A stretch of DNA of 64,000 bases from Streptomyces liangshanensis (GTDB lineage Bacteria > Actinomycetota > Actinomycetes > Streptomycetales > Streptomycetaceae), in assembly GCF_011694815.1 (NCBI RefSeq), contig NZ_CP050177.1, positions 5,186,001 to 5,250,000 of the forward strand, in the 5' to 3' direction. The notes beneath the pieces are model-generated. The model saw nothing but the letters and a program-made list of their open reading frames with translations. It made no database searches and was not told where the DNA came from. The position numbers and the translations under genes are program-made. Shown piece by piece: positions 8,147-15,689 of this stretch (its first letter is position 1; each line of letters begins with the position of its first letter).

Positions 8147-9532
8147 TCAACTCACCTTGGGCGCGGCCCGCATGCCCACGTACACGCAGCTCGTGCCGTC
8201 GGCGAGGGTGGAGAAGACCACGGGCATCCAGCCCTCGCTGAACGACGGCCCCGCGCCCGTCCCCGCGAACACGCTGTCCGACACCGGTACGAGGCTGACG
8301 TCGAGCGGCGGCGAGAAGTCCTTCATTCCGTCGACGAACTCGTAGACCAGGTGCGGCGATCCGTCGCGCTCGCCGACGGTGATGACCACTCCCTCCCGCC
8401 GGTAGACGCCCGCGAACGGCGCGAGGTCCACCACGGGCGGCCGGGGCGGCGGCGCGAACGCGTCCGGCATCCGTACCCCGGCCAACTCGCCCAGCAGTTC
8501 CCGCATCAGCTCCCCGTACAGCCCCCGAGCGCCGCCGCCGTTCGTCAGCAGGGCCACGGCCACCCCCGCTCCCGGCACCACACGCAGGTACGCGTACTGC
8601 CCGATCGAGGCGCCGTCGTGGCCGAAGCCGGGAACGCCGGCCCAGTCGTACAGCGTCCAGCCCAGGCCCCAACCGTCCGCGCTGACCGTCCACTTGTCCG
8701 GCACGTCGACCTCCCGGCGCCGCATCGCGGCGACGGACTCCGCCGTCAGCACCCGCGTGCCGTCCGGCGCCGTACCGCCGTCGAGGTGCGCCCGGGCCAG
8801 GGCGACGACGTCGCCGGCGGTGGCGCAGACCCGCCCGTACGGTCCGGCCGAGCGCGGCATGAGGTCCCACGCGGGAGCCGGGTCCGGGTCCTGGCCCGGC
8901 TCTCCCAGGTGCCCCATCGCGGCCCGGAAGGACAGGACTTCCTCGGGCAGGGTCATCGTGCGCGCCAGCCCGAGCGGGTCGAGCAGCAGCTCCTTGAGCG
9001 CCCGGTCCCAGGTCAGCCCGGTCAGCACCTCGACGACGCGGCCCAGCACGTTGTAGCCGACGCTGCTGTACGAAACGGCCGTGCCCGGCGGGCAGTCGAG
9101 CGCGACGTCCTTCGCGGCCTCGACGTAACGGGCCAGGCAGTCGTCGCCGCGTCCGCTGTCGTGGGTGAAGTCGCACGTCAACCCACTGGTGTGGCTGAGC
9201 AGTTGGCGGACGGTGATGGCCTTCGTCGCCTCGGGGTCGGCGGTGGCGAACTCGGGCAGGACGTCCACCACCGGCGCGTCCAGGTCCAGTTGGCCGGTCT
9301 CGGCCAGCCGCATCACCAGGGTGGCGGTGTAGACCTTCGCGATCGAGCCGAGCTGGAAGACGGAGTCCGTCGTCGCCTCGACGCCGGTGCCGCGGTGCAG
9401 GACCCCGGAGGCCAGCTCGTGGACCATCCCGTCGGCGAGCACGGCGAGGGTCGCCGCCGGTACGTGGTGCGCGGCGCGCAGTTCGTCGAGCCGGGCCTGC
9501 CAGCGGCGGGTGTCGAAGCGTGAGGGCGTCAT
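8147..9532 (-). CDS. Serine beta-lactamase-like hydrolase (class C / DD-peptidase fold)
   Basis: 461 residues from ATG 9532, with GAAAGG 7 bases upstream. FQLGSIAKVYTATL supplies the SxxK nucleophile and general base. The second motif is YSSVGYNVLG, a YSS in place of the usual YxN. The C-terminal half includes FGHDGASIGQ, in the place of the HxG motif. There is no signal peptide, so it is probably a cytosolic esterase or peptidase of the beta-lactamase-related family, not a resistance enzyme. A strong promoter with overlapping repeats lies 90-125 bases upstream. Confidence 0.87.
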   Translation of the reverse strand: MTPSRFDTRRWQARLDELRAAHHVPAATLAVLADGMVHELASGVLHRGTGVEATTDSVFQLGSIAKVYTATLVMRLAETGQLDLDAPVVDVLPEFATADPEATKAITVRQLLSHTSGLTCDFTHDSGRGDDCLARYVEAAKDVALDCPPGTAVSYSSVGYNVLGRVVEVLTGLTWDRALKELLLDPLGLARTMTLPEEVLSFRAAMGHLGEPGQDPDPAPAWDLMPRSAGPYGRVCATAGDVVALARAHLDGGTAPDGTRVLTAESVAAMRRREVDVPDKWTVSADGWGLGWTLYDWAGVPGFGHDGASIGQYAYLRVVPGAGVAVALLTNGGGARGLYGELMRELLGELAGVRMPDAFAPPPRPPVVDLAPFAGVYRREGVVITVGERDGSPHLVYEFVDGMKDFSPPLDVSLVPVSDSVFAGTGAGPSFSEGWMPVVFSTLADGTSCVYVGMRAAPKVS

Positions 9533-9583
9533 GGGGTGGCCTTTCACCGGGCGTGGCTGAGGAGGACGAGGAGTCGGCGACGC

Positions 9584-9655
9584 GTACGGTGTGCGAGGCT
9601 CCCGTACGCCGTGCGCCTCTCCGCACACTGTACGGTCAACGCACGGCGTACGCAA
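9584..9655 (-). promoter_or_regulatory. Promoter with overlapping operator repeats for the beta-lactamase-like gene
   Basis: On the minus strand TTGCGT (9650-9655) and TACAGT (9627-9632) are separated by exactly 17 bases, a good sigma-70/HrdB promoter. Four 12-bp elements cover it: GTACGCCGTGCG at 9604-9615 with its perfect reverse complement at 9640-9651, and GTACGGTGTGCG at 9584-9595 with a one-mismatch reverse complement at 9622-9633. The elements overlap both -35 and -10, as expected for a repressor of TetR type. No such regulator is encoded next to it. Confidence 0.65.
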
Positions 9656-9706
9656 CGCTGTCCCGGCTCAACCCTCGTAGACCCCTCCGCCCCCTCCTTC
9701 GCGCCC

Positions 9707-10660
9707 TCAGTCGCTCAACGGGCGGACCAACCCCCAATACCCCAGCGCCGGCTTCATGCCGAGCGAGTCGTTCAGGCGCAGGATCGGCTCGTTCGTCTCG
9801 TCGTTGTGCGTGACCACGCAATCGGCCCCCGCCCGGTACGCGTACAGCAGCGCCGCCGACTTCACCGCCGCCGCGATGCCGCGCCCCCGGTACCGCGCGT
9901 CGACCCCCGTGAAGATCGTGTACCAGGGGTCGGTCGGGCCCTGCGGGGTCATGATGGTCAACCCGCAGGTCACGGGCTCGGAGCCGTCCAGCGACTCCGC
10001 CAGCATGATCACGGCCTCCGCCGGGATCAGTCTTCGCGCGTGGTCGAGGTTGATGTCCTGGCCCTCCTGGAACGGGAGCTTGGCGCCCTCCATGCAGCGG
10101 CTGACGCACTCCATGATCGTCCGCGCCTCGTCCTCCATGCTGGCCGCCCGGACGCTGACGCGCGCCAGCGTCGCCGACCGCGCCGCCGCCCCCGCCAGCC
10201 GCTCGCCGTGCGCCGGCAGCTCGTACAGCCGCCCCACGCTGTGGTTCGTCACCCGGAAGCCCCGCCCCTCCGCGAACGCCCGCCCCTCGGGGAGGTCGTC
10301 CCGCAGCGTGCAGGTGAGCATCCCCGACCCGCGCAGCCGCCCGGCCCCCTCTTCGAGCAGCCCGGCGAGGGCCGTCCCGATGCCGGTCCCGCGGGCCTGC
10401 GGGCCGACGGAGACCAGCGCGGAGGCCGTCCCGGGGAACGCGGGCTCCCGCGCGAGCTTCGCCGCGCCCACCAGGTCACCCTCGCGCTCCGCGACAAAGG
10501 CGAGATGGGCGTCGTGCGCGGCGGCGGCGCGGAGCTGCTCCCGCAGGCGGTAGCGGATGTCCCAGGCGCTGGTCAGCATGAGCAGCTCCATCACCGCGTC
10601 CATGTCCGCGGGGCGCATCGGCCGTGTGGTGTACCCCGCCCGCGTCAGAGATTCGCCCAT
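9707..10660 (-). CDS. Double-GNAT acetyltransferase
   Basis: 317 residues with two GNAT domains. The N-terminal one (about 10-165) has the acetyl-CoA loop VGPQARGTGIGTAL; the C-terminal one (about 170-310) has VDARYRGRGIAAAV followed by a VTHNDETNEPIL segment. The tandem layout recalls MshD-type enzymes, but the acceptor is unknown. There is no Shine-Dalgarno; TAAACT lies 6 bases before the ATG on the minus strand, which would suit a leaderless transcript. Monocistronic. Confidence 0.85.
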   Translation of the reverse strand: MGESLTRAGYTTRPMRPADMDAVMELLMLTSAWDIRYRLREQLRAAAAHDAHLAFVAEREGDLVGAAKLAREPAFPGTASALVSVGPQARGTGIGTALAGLLEEGAGRLRGSGMLTCTLRDDLPEGRAFAEGRGFRVTNHSVGRLYELPAHGERLAGAAARSATLARVSVRAASMEDEARTIMECVSRCMEGAKLPFQEGQDINLDHARRLIPAEAVIMLAESLDGSEPVTCGLTIMTPQGPTDPWYTIFTGVDARYRGRGIAAAVKSAALLYAYRAGADCVVTHNDETNEPILRLNDSLGMKPALGYWGLVRPLSD

Positions 10661-10740
10661 ATGTACAGTTTAGGTGGAATGCCCCAGCCGCGCCCTGCCG
10701 ACGATCCGACCCCGGCCGCACGGCTCCGGGGCCGTCCGTC

Positions 10741-11310
10741 TCACCCCTCGTCGCCACGCTCCCGTGTCGCCCGTCGGTGCCGTGGCCGGTGCGGCATCAG
10801 ATTGCGTACGTTCGCTTCGCCCGCGCCCACGATGGGCAGCCGCTGTGCCTGTGACGCGGGGAGGACTTCCGGCTCGCAGCGCGCCTCCGGCTCGTGGCGG
10901 GATTCCGGGTGCGGGTGCGGGTGCGTGGGCGCGGTTGAGTGCGGGCGGGCAGCCGTGTCCGGCGCGCCAGGTGTGCCCGGAGCTGGAGGCATCGGCTCCA
11001 CGTCGGCCGACGCGTCGTCGGCCGACTGGTCCGGGAAGCGGAGCAGCCTGCCCGAGGGAACGGGAAGGTCCTCCATGTCGGGGTGACCGGCCGCCGTGGG
11101 CTGCGCCGGGTCCGCCGCCCGTGCGTGTTCCGCCCAGCCGGTGCGATACCAGCGCACTTGATCCCGGATGACTTCCTCGTCCGTGAGTATGCGCACACCG
11201 TCGACACCGGCCTGCTGGACCTTCTGACCCAGCTCGATCAATAAGTCACCCAACAGCATGGCCACCCGGTCCTGTGGGACCGGAACGCCACCATCCCCTT
11301 CGTTGCCCAT
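10741..11310 (-). CDS. Hypothetical protein co-transcribed with the XRE regulator
   Basis: 189 residues, unrecognised. The N-terminal ~65 residues look folded and helical (VAMLLGDLLIELGQKVQQAGVD type heptads, then EEVIRDQVRWYRTGW). The rest is disordered: Pro, Ala and His rich, with a PTHPHPHPES run and an Arg-rich C-terminus. GAAGGAG lies 8 bases before the ATG and only 41 bases separate it from the XRE gene, so the two form an operon at the left edge of the phage-tail locus. It could be an anti-regulator or partner of the repressor; there is no direct evidence. Confidence 0.6.
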   Translation of the reverse strand: MGNEGDGGVPVPQDRVAMLLGDLLIELGQKVQQAGVDGVRILTDEEVIRDQVRWYRTGWAEHARAADPAQPTAAGHPDMEDLPVPSGRLLRFPDQSADDASADVEPMPPAPGTPGAPDTAARPHSTAPTHPHPHPESRHEPEARCEPEVLPASQAQRLPIVGAGEANVRNLMPHRPRHRRATRERGDEG

Positions 11311-11351
11311 GCGCGCTCTCCTTCACGCCCCCCCACGGGGCAGCCGATCCC

Positions 11352-11837
11352 CTAACTACTGGCCGGCAGGAATTGCTTCGCGACCTTCACGAAGATTTCC
11401 CGCAGCTCAGGGGGCACCCCCATTCTCCGTGCAGCCTCCTCCGGGCCCAGCCGCGGGGAGTCCTCTCCCGCCCCGGGCCCCGCCGGATCGGTCTGCTGCC
11501 GCACCGCGATCGGCAGGTCCTCCTCCGACAATCGCCCCGACCTGATGAGCATTTCTCTCAGCGGGATGCCGAGCACCGCCGCCAGTCTTCGCATGGTCTC
11601 CAGGTCGGGCATGCTCTGCCGCTGGAGCAGTCGGCTGACCGCAGCACGGTGCACCCCCGCGTCGTCCGCGAGCTTGGACTTGCCGCCACCCCGCGGATTG
11701 TCGATGTCGTATCCCTGACGCCGCATCAGGGATTCCACCCAGCCGGCGAACACGTCCAGTCCGTCCGCGCGGTTCCTGACACCGTCACCGCGGAAGCCCG
11801 GGTTGTTGCGGGCATCCGCCCGCGAGCCTGAACCCAT
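11352..11837 (-). CDS. XRE-family helix-turn-helix regulator of the tail locus
   Basis: 161 residues from ATG 11837 (GGGGAG 9 bases upstream). The Cro/C1-type HTH is about residues 55-110: KLADDAGVHRAAVSRLLQR, then PDLETMRRLAAVLGIPLREM. A ~40-residue basic N-terminal arm and a helical C-terminus (GPEEAARRMGVPPELREIF) flank it. It is divergent from the WhiB-like operon across 243 bases with two inverted repeats. By analogy with phage repressors it could hold the tail locus silent, but it has no obvious autocleavage domain. Confidence 0.8.
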   Translation of the reverse strand: MGSGSRADARNNPGFRGDGVRNRADGLDVFAGWVESLMRRQGYDIDNPRGGGKSKLADDAGVHRAAVSRLLQRQSMPDLETMRRLAAVLGIPLREMLIRSGRLSEEDLPIAVRQQTDPAGPGAGEDSPRLGPEEAARRMGVPPELREIFVKVAKQFLPASS

Positions 11838-11880
11838 TGTCTCGATCTCCCCTCGTCGCGGGAGACAGCGTACCGATCGC

Positions 11881-11934
11881 GCGCGCACCCATTGGTGTGC
11901 GCGCTCGCGCGTAGTTGTGGAGATGTCGCACAAC
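11881..11934. promoter_or_regulatory. Two inverted repeats between the XRE and WhiB-like genes
   Basis: GCGCGCAC (11881-11888) and GTGCGCGC (11897-11904) are perfect 8-bp arms with an 8-base spacer, 44 bases upstream of the XRE start. GTTGTG (11914-11919) and CACAAC (11929-11934) form a second pair. Both lie where an autoregulating XRE repressor would bind. The remainder of the gap (11935-12080) becomes AT-rich towards the WhiB-like gene. Confidence 0.45.
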
Positions 11935-12043
11935 GCGCAGGCCGGGTGGGGGACTTGGCGTGCAGTGCTGACACCCCCTCACGGAACGTAGTCGCTTGCG
12001 CACGCGCTCGCACCATGCAACGCTGATCACGCGTCCGCAATTG

Positions 12044-12059
12044 TCGAACAAATATTCCC
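12044..12059. promoter_or_regulatory. Degenerate LexA (SOS) box candidate
   Basis: TCGAAC-N4-ATTCCC compared with the actinobacterial LexA palindrome TCGAAC-N4-GTTCGA: the left half is perfect and the right half matches 3 of 6, giving 9 of 12 positions. It is 22 bases upstream of the WhiB-like start. SOS control would suit a tailocin-like locus, but the right half-site is poor. Confidence 0.25.
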
Positions 12060-12080
12060 ATACATGGGGAGGGGTTGCAC

Positions 12081-12362
12081 GTGCCTTCACCGATGACAGC
12101 GTCCTCAACCGCTGTGACCTTGGACTTCTGCCGCACGGACGAAGATCTCGACTGGCGCAGGGACGCCGCCTGCGCCGATCTTCCCCAACGTTTTGTGTTC
12201 ACCAAAGTCCCTTCCGAGGCCGCACCGGTATTGCGTGCCTGCAATCACTGCCCGATCCGTGAGGAGTGCGTCGCTGTCGTGGATCCCATGCGGACCTGGT
12301 TCGACGGGGTCAGCGGCGGGCGTCTGTGGCGCAACGGCCGCGAGGTAAGGCGGGCGGCGTGA
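12081..12362 (+). CDS. WhiB-like Fe-S transcription factor of the tail locus
   Basis: 93 residues from GTG 12081, with a purine-rich GGGGAGGGG 6 bases upstream. Four cysteines, C31, C54, C57 and C63, give the canonical C-x22-C-x2-C-x5-C that holds a [4Fe-4S] cluster in Wbl proteins. The turn after it is GVSGG (76-80) instead of the usual G[VI]WGG; a basic tail follows. Wbl proteins work by binding the sigma factor. Actinophages also carry whiB genes (for example TM4). It is first in a three-gene operon linked by GTGA overlaps and probably controls the tail genes. Confidence 0.88.
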   Translation: MPSPMTASSTAVTLDFCRTDEDLDWRRDAACADLPQRFVFTKVPSEAAPVLRACNHCPIREECVAVVDPMRTWFDGVSGGRLWRNGREVRRAA

Positions 12363-12871
12363 CGGACATGGGCGGCACACTCTGGATCGCCGCTCTCCTG
12401 CGGCACTTTCCCGAACTCCTGGCAGAACTAGCCCCGTCCGGCGGCCGCACCCTGCGCGAGCGCCTGGGCGGCGCCCCGGCCGGTGGCTCCGTAGCACCCC
12501 TGCGCCTCTACGTGTCGGATGCCATCCGCGATGTCACCGACGGCGTCGTGGAGTTGGAGGAGGCCGTACGGGAACGGCTCGGCCTCCCCCGGGTGGCCGC
12601 CGCCCCCGTGCCCGTACGCCTTCGCCGTATCGCGGGTCTTTCGGAGCGGATCGCCGGGGACCTTGACCTGGCCGCGCATGTGGAGGACGAGACCCGGCGG
12701 ATGGCCCGCCGGTGCGCCCGGGCGCTGGGCGATCCCGAGCAGTTGGTCCGCGTCGCCGGGCGCTGCCCCGCCTGCGACTCGGTGTCCCTGCGGGCGTTCC
12801 CCGAGCGAGCGACGGTGATGTGCGTGAATCCCGTCTGCCGCCACACACCGACGGTGGAGGTGGCGTCGTGA
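12359..12871 (+). CDS. Zinc-ribbon protein of the tail-locus regulatory operon
   Basis: 170 residues from GTG 12359, whose start overlaps the WhiB-like stop (GTGA). The body is helical (IAALLRHFPELLAELAP, then DVTDGVVELEEAVRERLGLP). The C-terminus has CPACDS and, 19 residues on, CVNPVCRH: two pairs of Cys that look like a zinc ribbon. Proteins of this build occur as hypothetical genes in actinophages and their remnants. A DNA-binding or sigma-contact role is plausible; the function is not recognised. Confidence 0.7.
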   Translation: MTDMGGTLWIAALLRHFPELLAELAPSGGRTLRERLGGAPAGGSVAPLRLYVSDAIRDVTDGVVELEEAVRERLGLPRVAAAPVPVRLRRIAGLSERIAGDLDLAAHVEDETRRMARRCARALGDPEQLVRVAGRCPACDSVSLRAFPERATVMCVNPVCRHTPTVEVAS

Positions 12872-13080
12872 GCGCCGGGACGACAGGTGCGGGCGGAGCG
12901 GCGAGCGTCGCGCTGATCTCGGCGGATCTGGCCGCCGCCGAGGTCGAGGTGTCGCCTGCGACCATCCGCAAGTGGGTCCAGCTCGGACACCTCATCGCGG
13001 CGGGACGCCAGGGCAGGCGGCTGCTCTACCGACTGGAGGATGTGTTCGCCGCGGAGCGCGCGGTACGCCGTAGGAGCTGA
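12868..13080 (+). CDS. Small MerR/excisionase-like HTH protein
   Basis: 70 residues from GTG 12868, overlapping the previous stop (GTGA) with GGAGG 7 bases upstream. A winged-helix segment, VSPATIRKWVQLGHLIAAGR followed by RRLLYRLEDVFAAE, is the helix-turn-helix-wing of MerR-N/excisionase-type proteins, which read a short DNA site and bend it. With no integrase in the locus a transcriptional role is more likely than excision. A strong terminator follows 32 bases later. Confidence 0.78.
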   Translation: MSAGTTGAGGAASVALISADLAAAEVEVSPATIRKWVQLGHLIAAGRQGRRLLYRLEDVFAAERAVRRRS

Positions 13081-13111
13081 ACCTACGACCGACGCACGGC
13101 CCACGTACGAC

Positions 13112-13151
13112 CGAGGAAGGCCCCGCCGGGACACCGGCGGGGCCTTCCTCG
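13112..13151 (+). terminator. Strong hairpin terminator after the regulatory operon
   Basis: A perfect 18-bp inverted repeat (13112-13129 and 13134-13151) with a GACA loop. It separates the WhiB-like operon from the tail structural operon, so the latter needs its own promoter in 13152-13363 or read-through. Confidence 0.85.
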
Positions 13152-13222
13152 TTGCCGGCGCTCGCCAACCGCGCCTCCGGAAAGGTCGGTTGCGGGATCA
13201 GCCACCCTCGATCACACTTGAA

Positions 13223-13268
13223 GCAGCGGCAGAGCTGCGCCCCTTCCGAGGGGCGGCGGACCTGCCGC
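13223..13268 (+). promoter_or_regulatory. Three consecutive hairpins in the leader of the tail operon
   Basis: GCAGC/GCTGC (13223-13238), GCCCC/GGGGC (13239-13254) and GCGGC/GCCGC (13253-13268) can fold one after another; the second and third share two bases and are mutually exclusive at the edge. TTTGTGTT follows the third, giving it the look of a weak intrinsic terminator 96 bases before the first tail gene. Possible attenuation or antitermination control. Confidence 0.35.
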
Positions 13269-13363
13269 TTTGTGTTGCCCGGAATCCCACTCCCCTGGGT
13301 CGCGACCGGGCCTCACCACTGATCCGCACCACGGCCCATCGCCTTCCGCGAAGGAGCGTCCAT

Positions 13364-13765
13364 GTGAGCGTTCTGAACTTTCCCGATGTGGAGCGACTCG
13401 TCGTCGACTTCCTTGAGGACCGGCCCGAAATGGTCGGCGTCACGGTCGACAACCGCCCGCCCGCCGGGTTCGACGGCACCCAGAAAGCCGTCCTGGTCTC
13501 CCGCGTCGGCGGCGTGTGGGTCGACGACCTGCATCTCGACAAACCGCTGTTGGACCTTGAGGTGTACGGCCCCGACAAGACCACGGCGCACGCCGTGGCT
13601 CTCGCCGCCCGCGCCTGTGTCCTGGAGCTGATCGGTACGCGGTACGGCACCGCGGTGGTCACCGATGTCGACGAGGCCGACGGACCTCGCTGGCTGCCCG
13701 ACTACAACCGCCCGGCCGGCAATCGCTACCTGGCCACGCTCCGCCTGTCCATCCGCCCCGCGTGA
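13364..13765 (+). CDS. Putative tail terminator / tail completion protein
   Basis: 133 residues from GTG 13364, with AAGGAG 7 bases upstream. The sequence (FPDVERLVVDFLEDRP, VTVDNRP, AVLVSRVGG, LDLEVYG, AHAVALAARACVLEL) follows the alpha/beta pattern of the siphophage tail terminator (gpU, SPP1 gp17 type), which caps the tail tube. Its place directly before the tail tube gene is the standard one in siphophages. In a headless particle it would finish the end that normally joins the head. The family assignment rests on pattern and position. Confidence 0.72.
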   Translation: MSVLNFPDVERLVVDFLEDRPEMVGVTVDNRPPAGFDGTQKAVLVSRVGGVWVDDLHLDKPLLDLEVYGPDKTTAHAVALAARACVLELIGTRYGTAVVTDVDEADGPRWLPDYNRPAGNRYLATLRLSIRPA

Positions 13766-13799
13766 ATCCGCAACACCCAACCCTTCCGAAGGAGTTCCC

Positions 13800-14405
13800 A
13801 TGGCACCCGGTCCCAACAGCAGCAAGGAAATCCGCGTCGCAGGCACCGGAAAGGTCCTGGTGGCCGCCCCTGTCGGAGCCACCGGAGCGCCGGCCGCGCC
13901 GATCGACACCACCGTGGCGTGGACCGGCTGGACCGAGCTCGGCTACACCTCCACCGACGGCATCAAGCTCAGCAAGAAGGACAAGATCGACCAGGTGGAC
14001 GGCTGGCAGTCGGTGAGCGCGCTGCGCTACATCTACTCCGACCGCGAGCTGACCGTGAAGTTCCAGCTGCTCCAGATCAACAAGAGCACCCTGCCGTTCT
14101 TCATGGGCGGCGGTGCCACGTCGCTCCTGGCCTCCCCGGCCGCGTCCGGCACGTTCAAGTACGACCTCTCCGCCAACCCCAAGGCGGACGAACGCCAGCT
14201 CGGCTTCGAGTTCACCGACAGCAACGGCACCGGTGACGTGTCGTACCGCTTCGTCATCCCGCGCGGCCAGGTCACCGAGACCGAGGAGATCTCGATGACC
14301 CGTACGGGCGCGATCAAGCTCGGTGTCACCTTCACGGCCTACGCGCAGGACGACACGTCGCTGCCGCTGGCGACGTGGCTGATGAAGGACACGGCGTTCG
14401 CGTAA
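13800..14405 (+). CDS. Major tail (tube) protein
   Basis: 201 residues, ATG 13800 with GAAGGAG upstream. Built from beta strands with the pattern of actinophage major tail proteins: SSKEIRVAGTGKVLVAP-like N-terminus, WTELGYTSTDGIKL near residue 45, RYIYSDRELTVKFQL near 82, and VSYRFVIPRGQVTE near 150. It would polymerise as hexameric rings around the tape measure to form the non-contractile tube. A Ser/Ala-rich insertion occurs near 105-120. It is followed, as in siphophages, by the tail chaperones. Confidence 0.85.
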   Translation: MAPGPNSSKEIRVAGTGKVLVAAPVGATGAPAAPIDTTVAWTGWTELGYTSTDGIKLSKKDKIDQVDGWQSVSALRYIYSDRELTVKFQLLQINKSTLPFFMGGGATSLLASPAASGTFKYDLSANPKADERQLGFEFTDSNGTGDVSYRFVIPRGQVTETEEISMTRTGAIKLGVTFTAYAQDDTSLPLATWLMKDTAFA

Positions 14406-14481
14406 CCGCTACAGGTACGGGGGTGGCCGACGCGCTACCCCCGTACCTCCGTACCCCCAACACAAGGAACAGGAGACCGAC

Positions 14482-14772
14482 ATGGCGGGATTCAACGTCA
14501 ACGCCGCACGTGCCCAGCGCCTCGAAGCGCTCGGCCGTGCCTGGGGTTTCGATCTGGACGAGGACTCGTTCGAGCTGCCGACGGAGCTGACCCGTACGAC
14601 GGCGCGCAAGCTGCGGGACCTCGACGACAACGACGTGGACGGTCTGCTGCGACTGCTGCTCGGCGAGCAGCAGTTCACGCGCTTCGAGCGGCACGACGTC
14701 ACGATGCAGGACATCGCGGCGATCCTGGAGGCGTACGGCAAGGAGACGGGGCTCGGCCTGGGGGAAGACTGA
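14482..14772 (+). CDS. Tail assembly chaperone, short form (G)
   Basis: 96 residues, acidic and helical (FDLDEDSFELP, TTARKLRDLDDNDVDGLLRLL). It is the G protein of the siphophage G/G-T pair that binds the tape measure during tail assembly and is absent from the finished tail. It ends LGLGED at a TGA only a few bases after a slippery run; the longer G-T form arises by a -1 shift at that point. The T reading frame continues without its own convincing start or Shine-Dalgarno. Confidence 0.85.
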   Translation: MAGFNVNAARAQRLEALGRAWGFDLDEDSFELPTELTRTTARKLRDLDDNDVDGLLRLLLGEQQFTRFERHDVTMQDIAAILEAYGKETGLGLGED

Positions 14773-15167
14773 GCCTCGGCGAGCTCGTCGACGAGCACGC
14801 CGAGGCCCTGGAGGCCGACCTGTTGCGTTACTACGGCACGGACCTGCTGGACTGGCACCGCGGCCGCCTCACCTCCCGCCGCCTCGCGGTACTGATCCGA
14901 CACCTCCCCCGGGACAGCGCGGTGGCCCGCGAACTCCACGGCGAGTCGGCCGACTGGACGGTGACGGAGTACCTCCTGGCCCACGTGGCCGACCAACTGG
15001 CGGAAGCGAACTGGATGTTCGCCACGGTCAACCGCGACGAGGACGCCGATCCACCGGAGGCGCCGGAGCCCGTTCCCCGCCCCGGCGGGACGTCCGGTGC
15101 CGAGGCCGGGGAACGGCCCGCGCCTGCCCCACCCGGCCCGGCGGAAATCGCGCACTTCTTTTCCTGA
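14482..15167 (+). CDS. Tail assembly chaperone, frameshifted G-T fusion
   Basis: Join of 14482-14763 with a -1 shift and 14763-15167, about 228 residues. After GGG at 14761-14763 the ribosome re-reads from 14763, giving GRLSLGELVDEHAEALEADL, then a T domain typical of actinophage chaperones (RYYGTDLLDWHRGRL, SRRLAVLIRHLP, EYLLAHVADQL) and a Pro-rich tail. The frame relationship (-1), the gene order and the sequence of the T part all fit the conserved programmed frameshift of long-tailed phages. Loss of this shift normally stops tail assembly. Confidence 0.8.
14760..14766 (+). other. -1 ribosomal frameshift site
   Basis: GGGGGAA, read as CTG GGG GAA in the G frame, nine bases upstream of the G stop. 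The P-site glycine tRNA can slip back one base and still pair with GGG. A slippery G-run followed by A at this point is usual in actinophage tail chaperone genes. A GC-rich stretch follows that could slow the ribosome. Confidence 0.7.
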
Positions 15168-15174
15168 GACGTCT

Positions 15175-15564
15175 CTAGGAGCTGAGGAGAGCCAGGGCCA
15201 GGGAAAAGACGGCGACCGCGGCGGACGCCGCCATGAACGAGAGGGACAACCGGCCTTTTGTCATCTGGTCCGGGGTCTCCGCGTTTCGTGGATCGCGAGG
15301 ATCGTATATCACGGTGACCGTGTCACCGATGTCGGCGGGGGGATAGCGGAACGGCCCCAGATCGAAATGCAGTTCCATCCCGTCGGGTGACGTGTGCCGG
15401 ACCATGAGATTCACGGTGCCACTGGGGCCTTTCGCTTTGTTCACGCATATCGCGGAGACTCGCACCCCGCGCTTCCGTAACGCCCTGCCCCGGCTGTGAA
15501 TCTTGGTGAAGAAGAGCAGGGAAAGTGATGCCAGGGCAGTAACCGTGATCGCAGGTCCATTCAT
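15175..15564 (-). CDS. DUF3592-type membrane protein, inserted antisense in the tail operon
   Basis: 129 residues from ATG 15564. An N-terminal membrane helix (about 4-22) is followed by a soluble DUF3592-like domain (RGVRVSAICVN, then DIGDTVTVIYDPRDPRNAE) and a C-terminal membrane helix (about 108-127). It points against all the tail genes, between the chaperone and the tape measure, like a phage moron with its own promoter. DUF3592 proteins are widespread and of unknown function. A role in immunity or envelope change in the producer is possible but untested. Confidence 0.72.
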   Translation of the reverse strand: MNGPAITVTALASLSLLFFTKIHSRGRALRKRGVRVSAICVNKAKGPSGTVNLMVRHTSPDGMELHFDLGPFRYPPADIGDTVTVIYDPRDPRNAETPDQMTKGRLSLSFMAASAAVAVFSLALALLSS

Positions 15565-15689
15565 GTTCCACCCCTGTACTCGACCTGGACGACACCGAAG
15601 ATCGGCGCGGCTCATTGTCGTGCGGCCGAGTTTCCGTGTCAAGGGTCGTCAAGTGCGGGCGGCGGGCGCAGAAAGAGAAGGAATCGACT

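Noticed and set aside
12044..12059. Functional LexA box
   Set aside because: Kept only as a weak candidate: the right half-site matches 3 of 6 bases.
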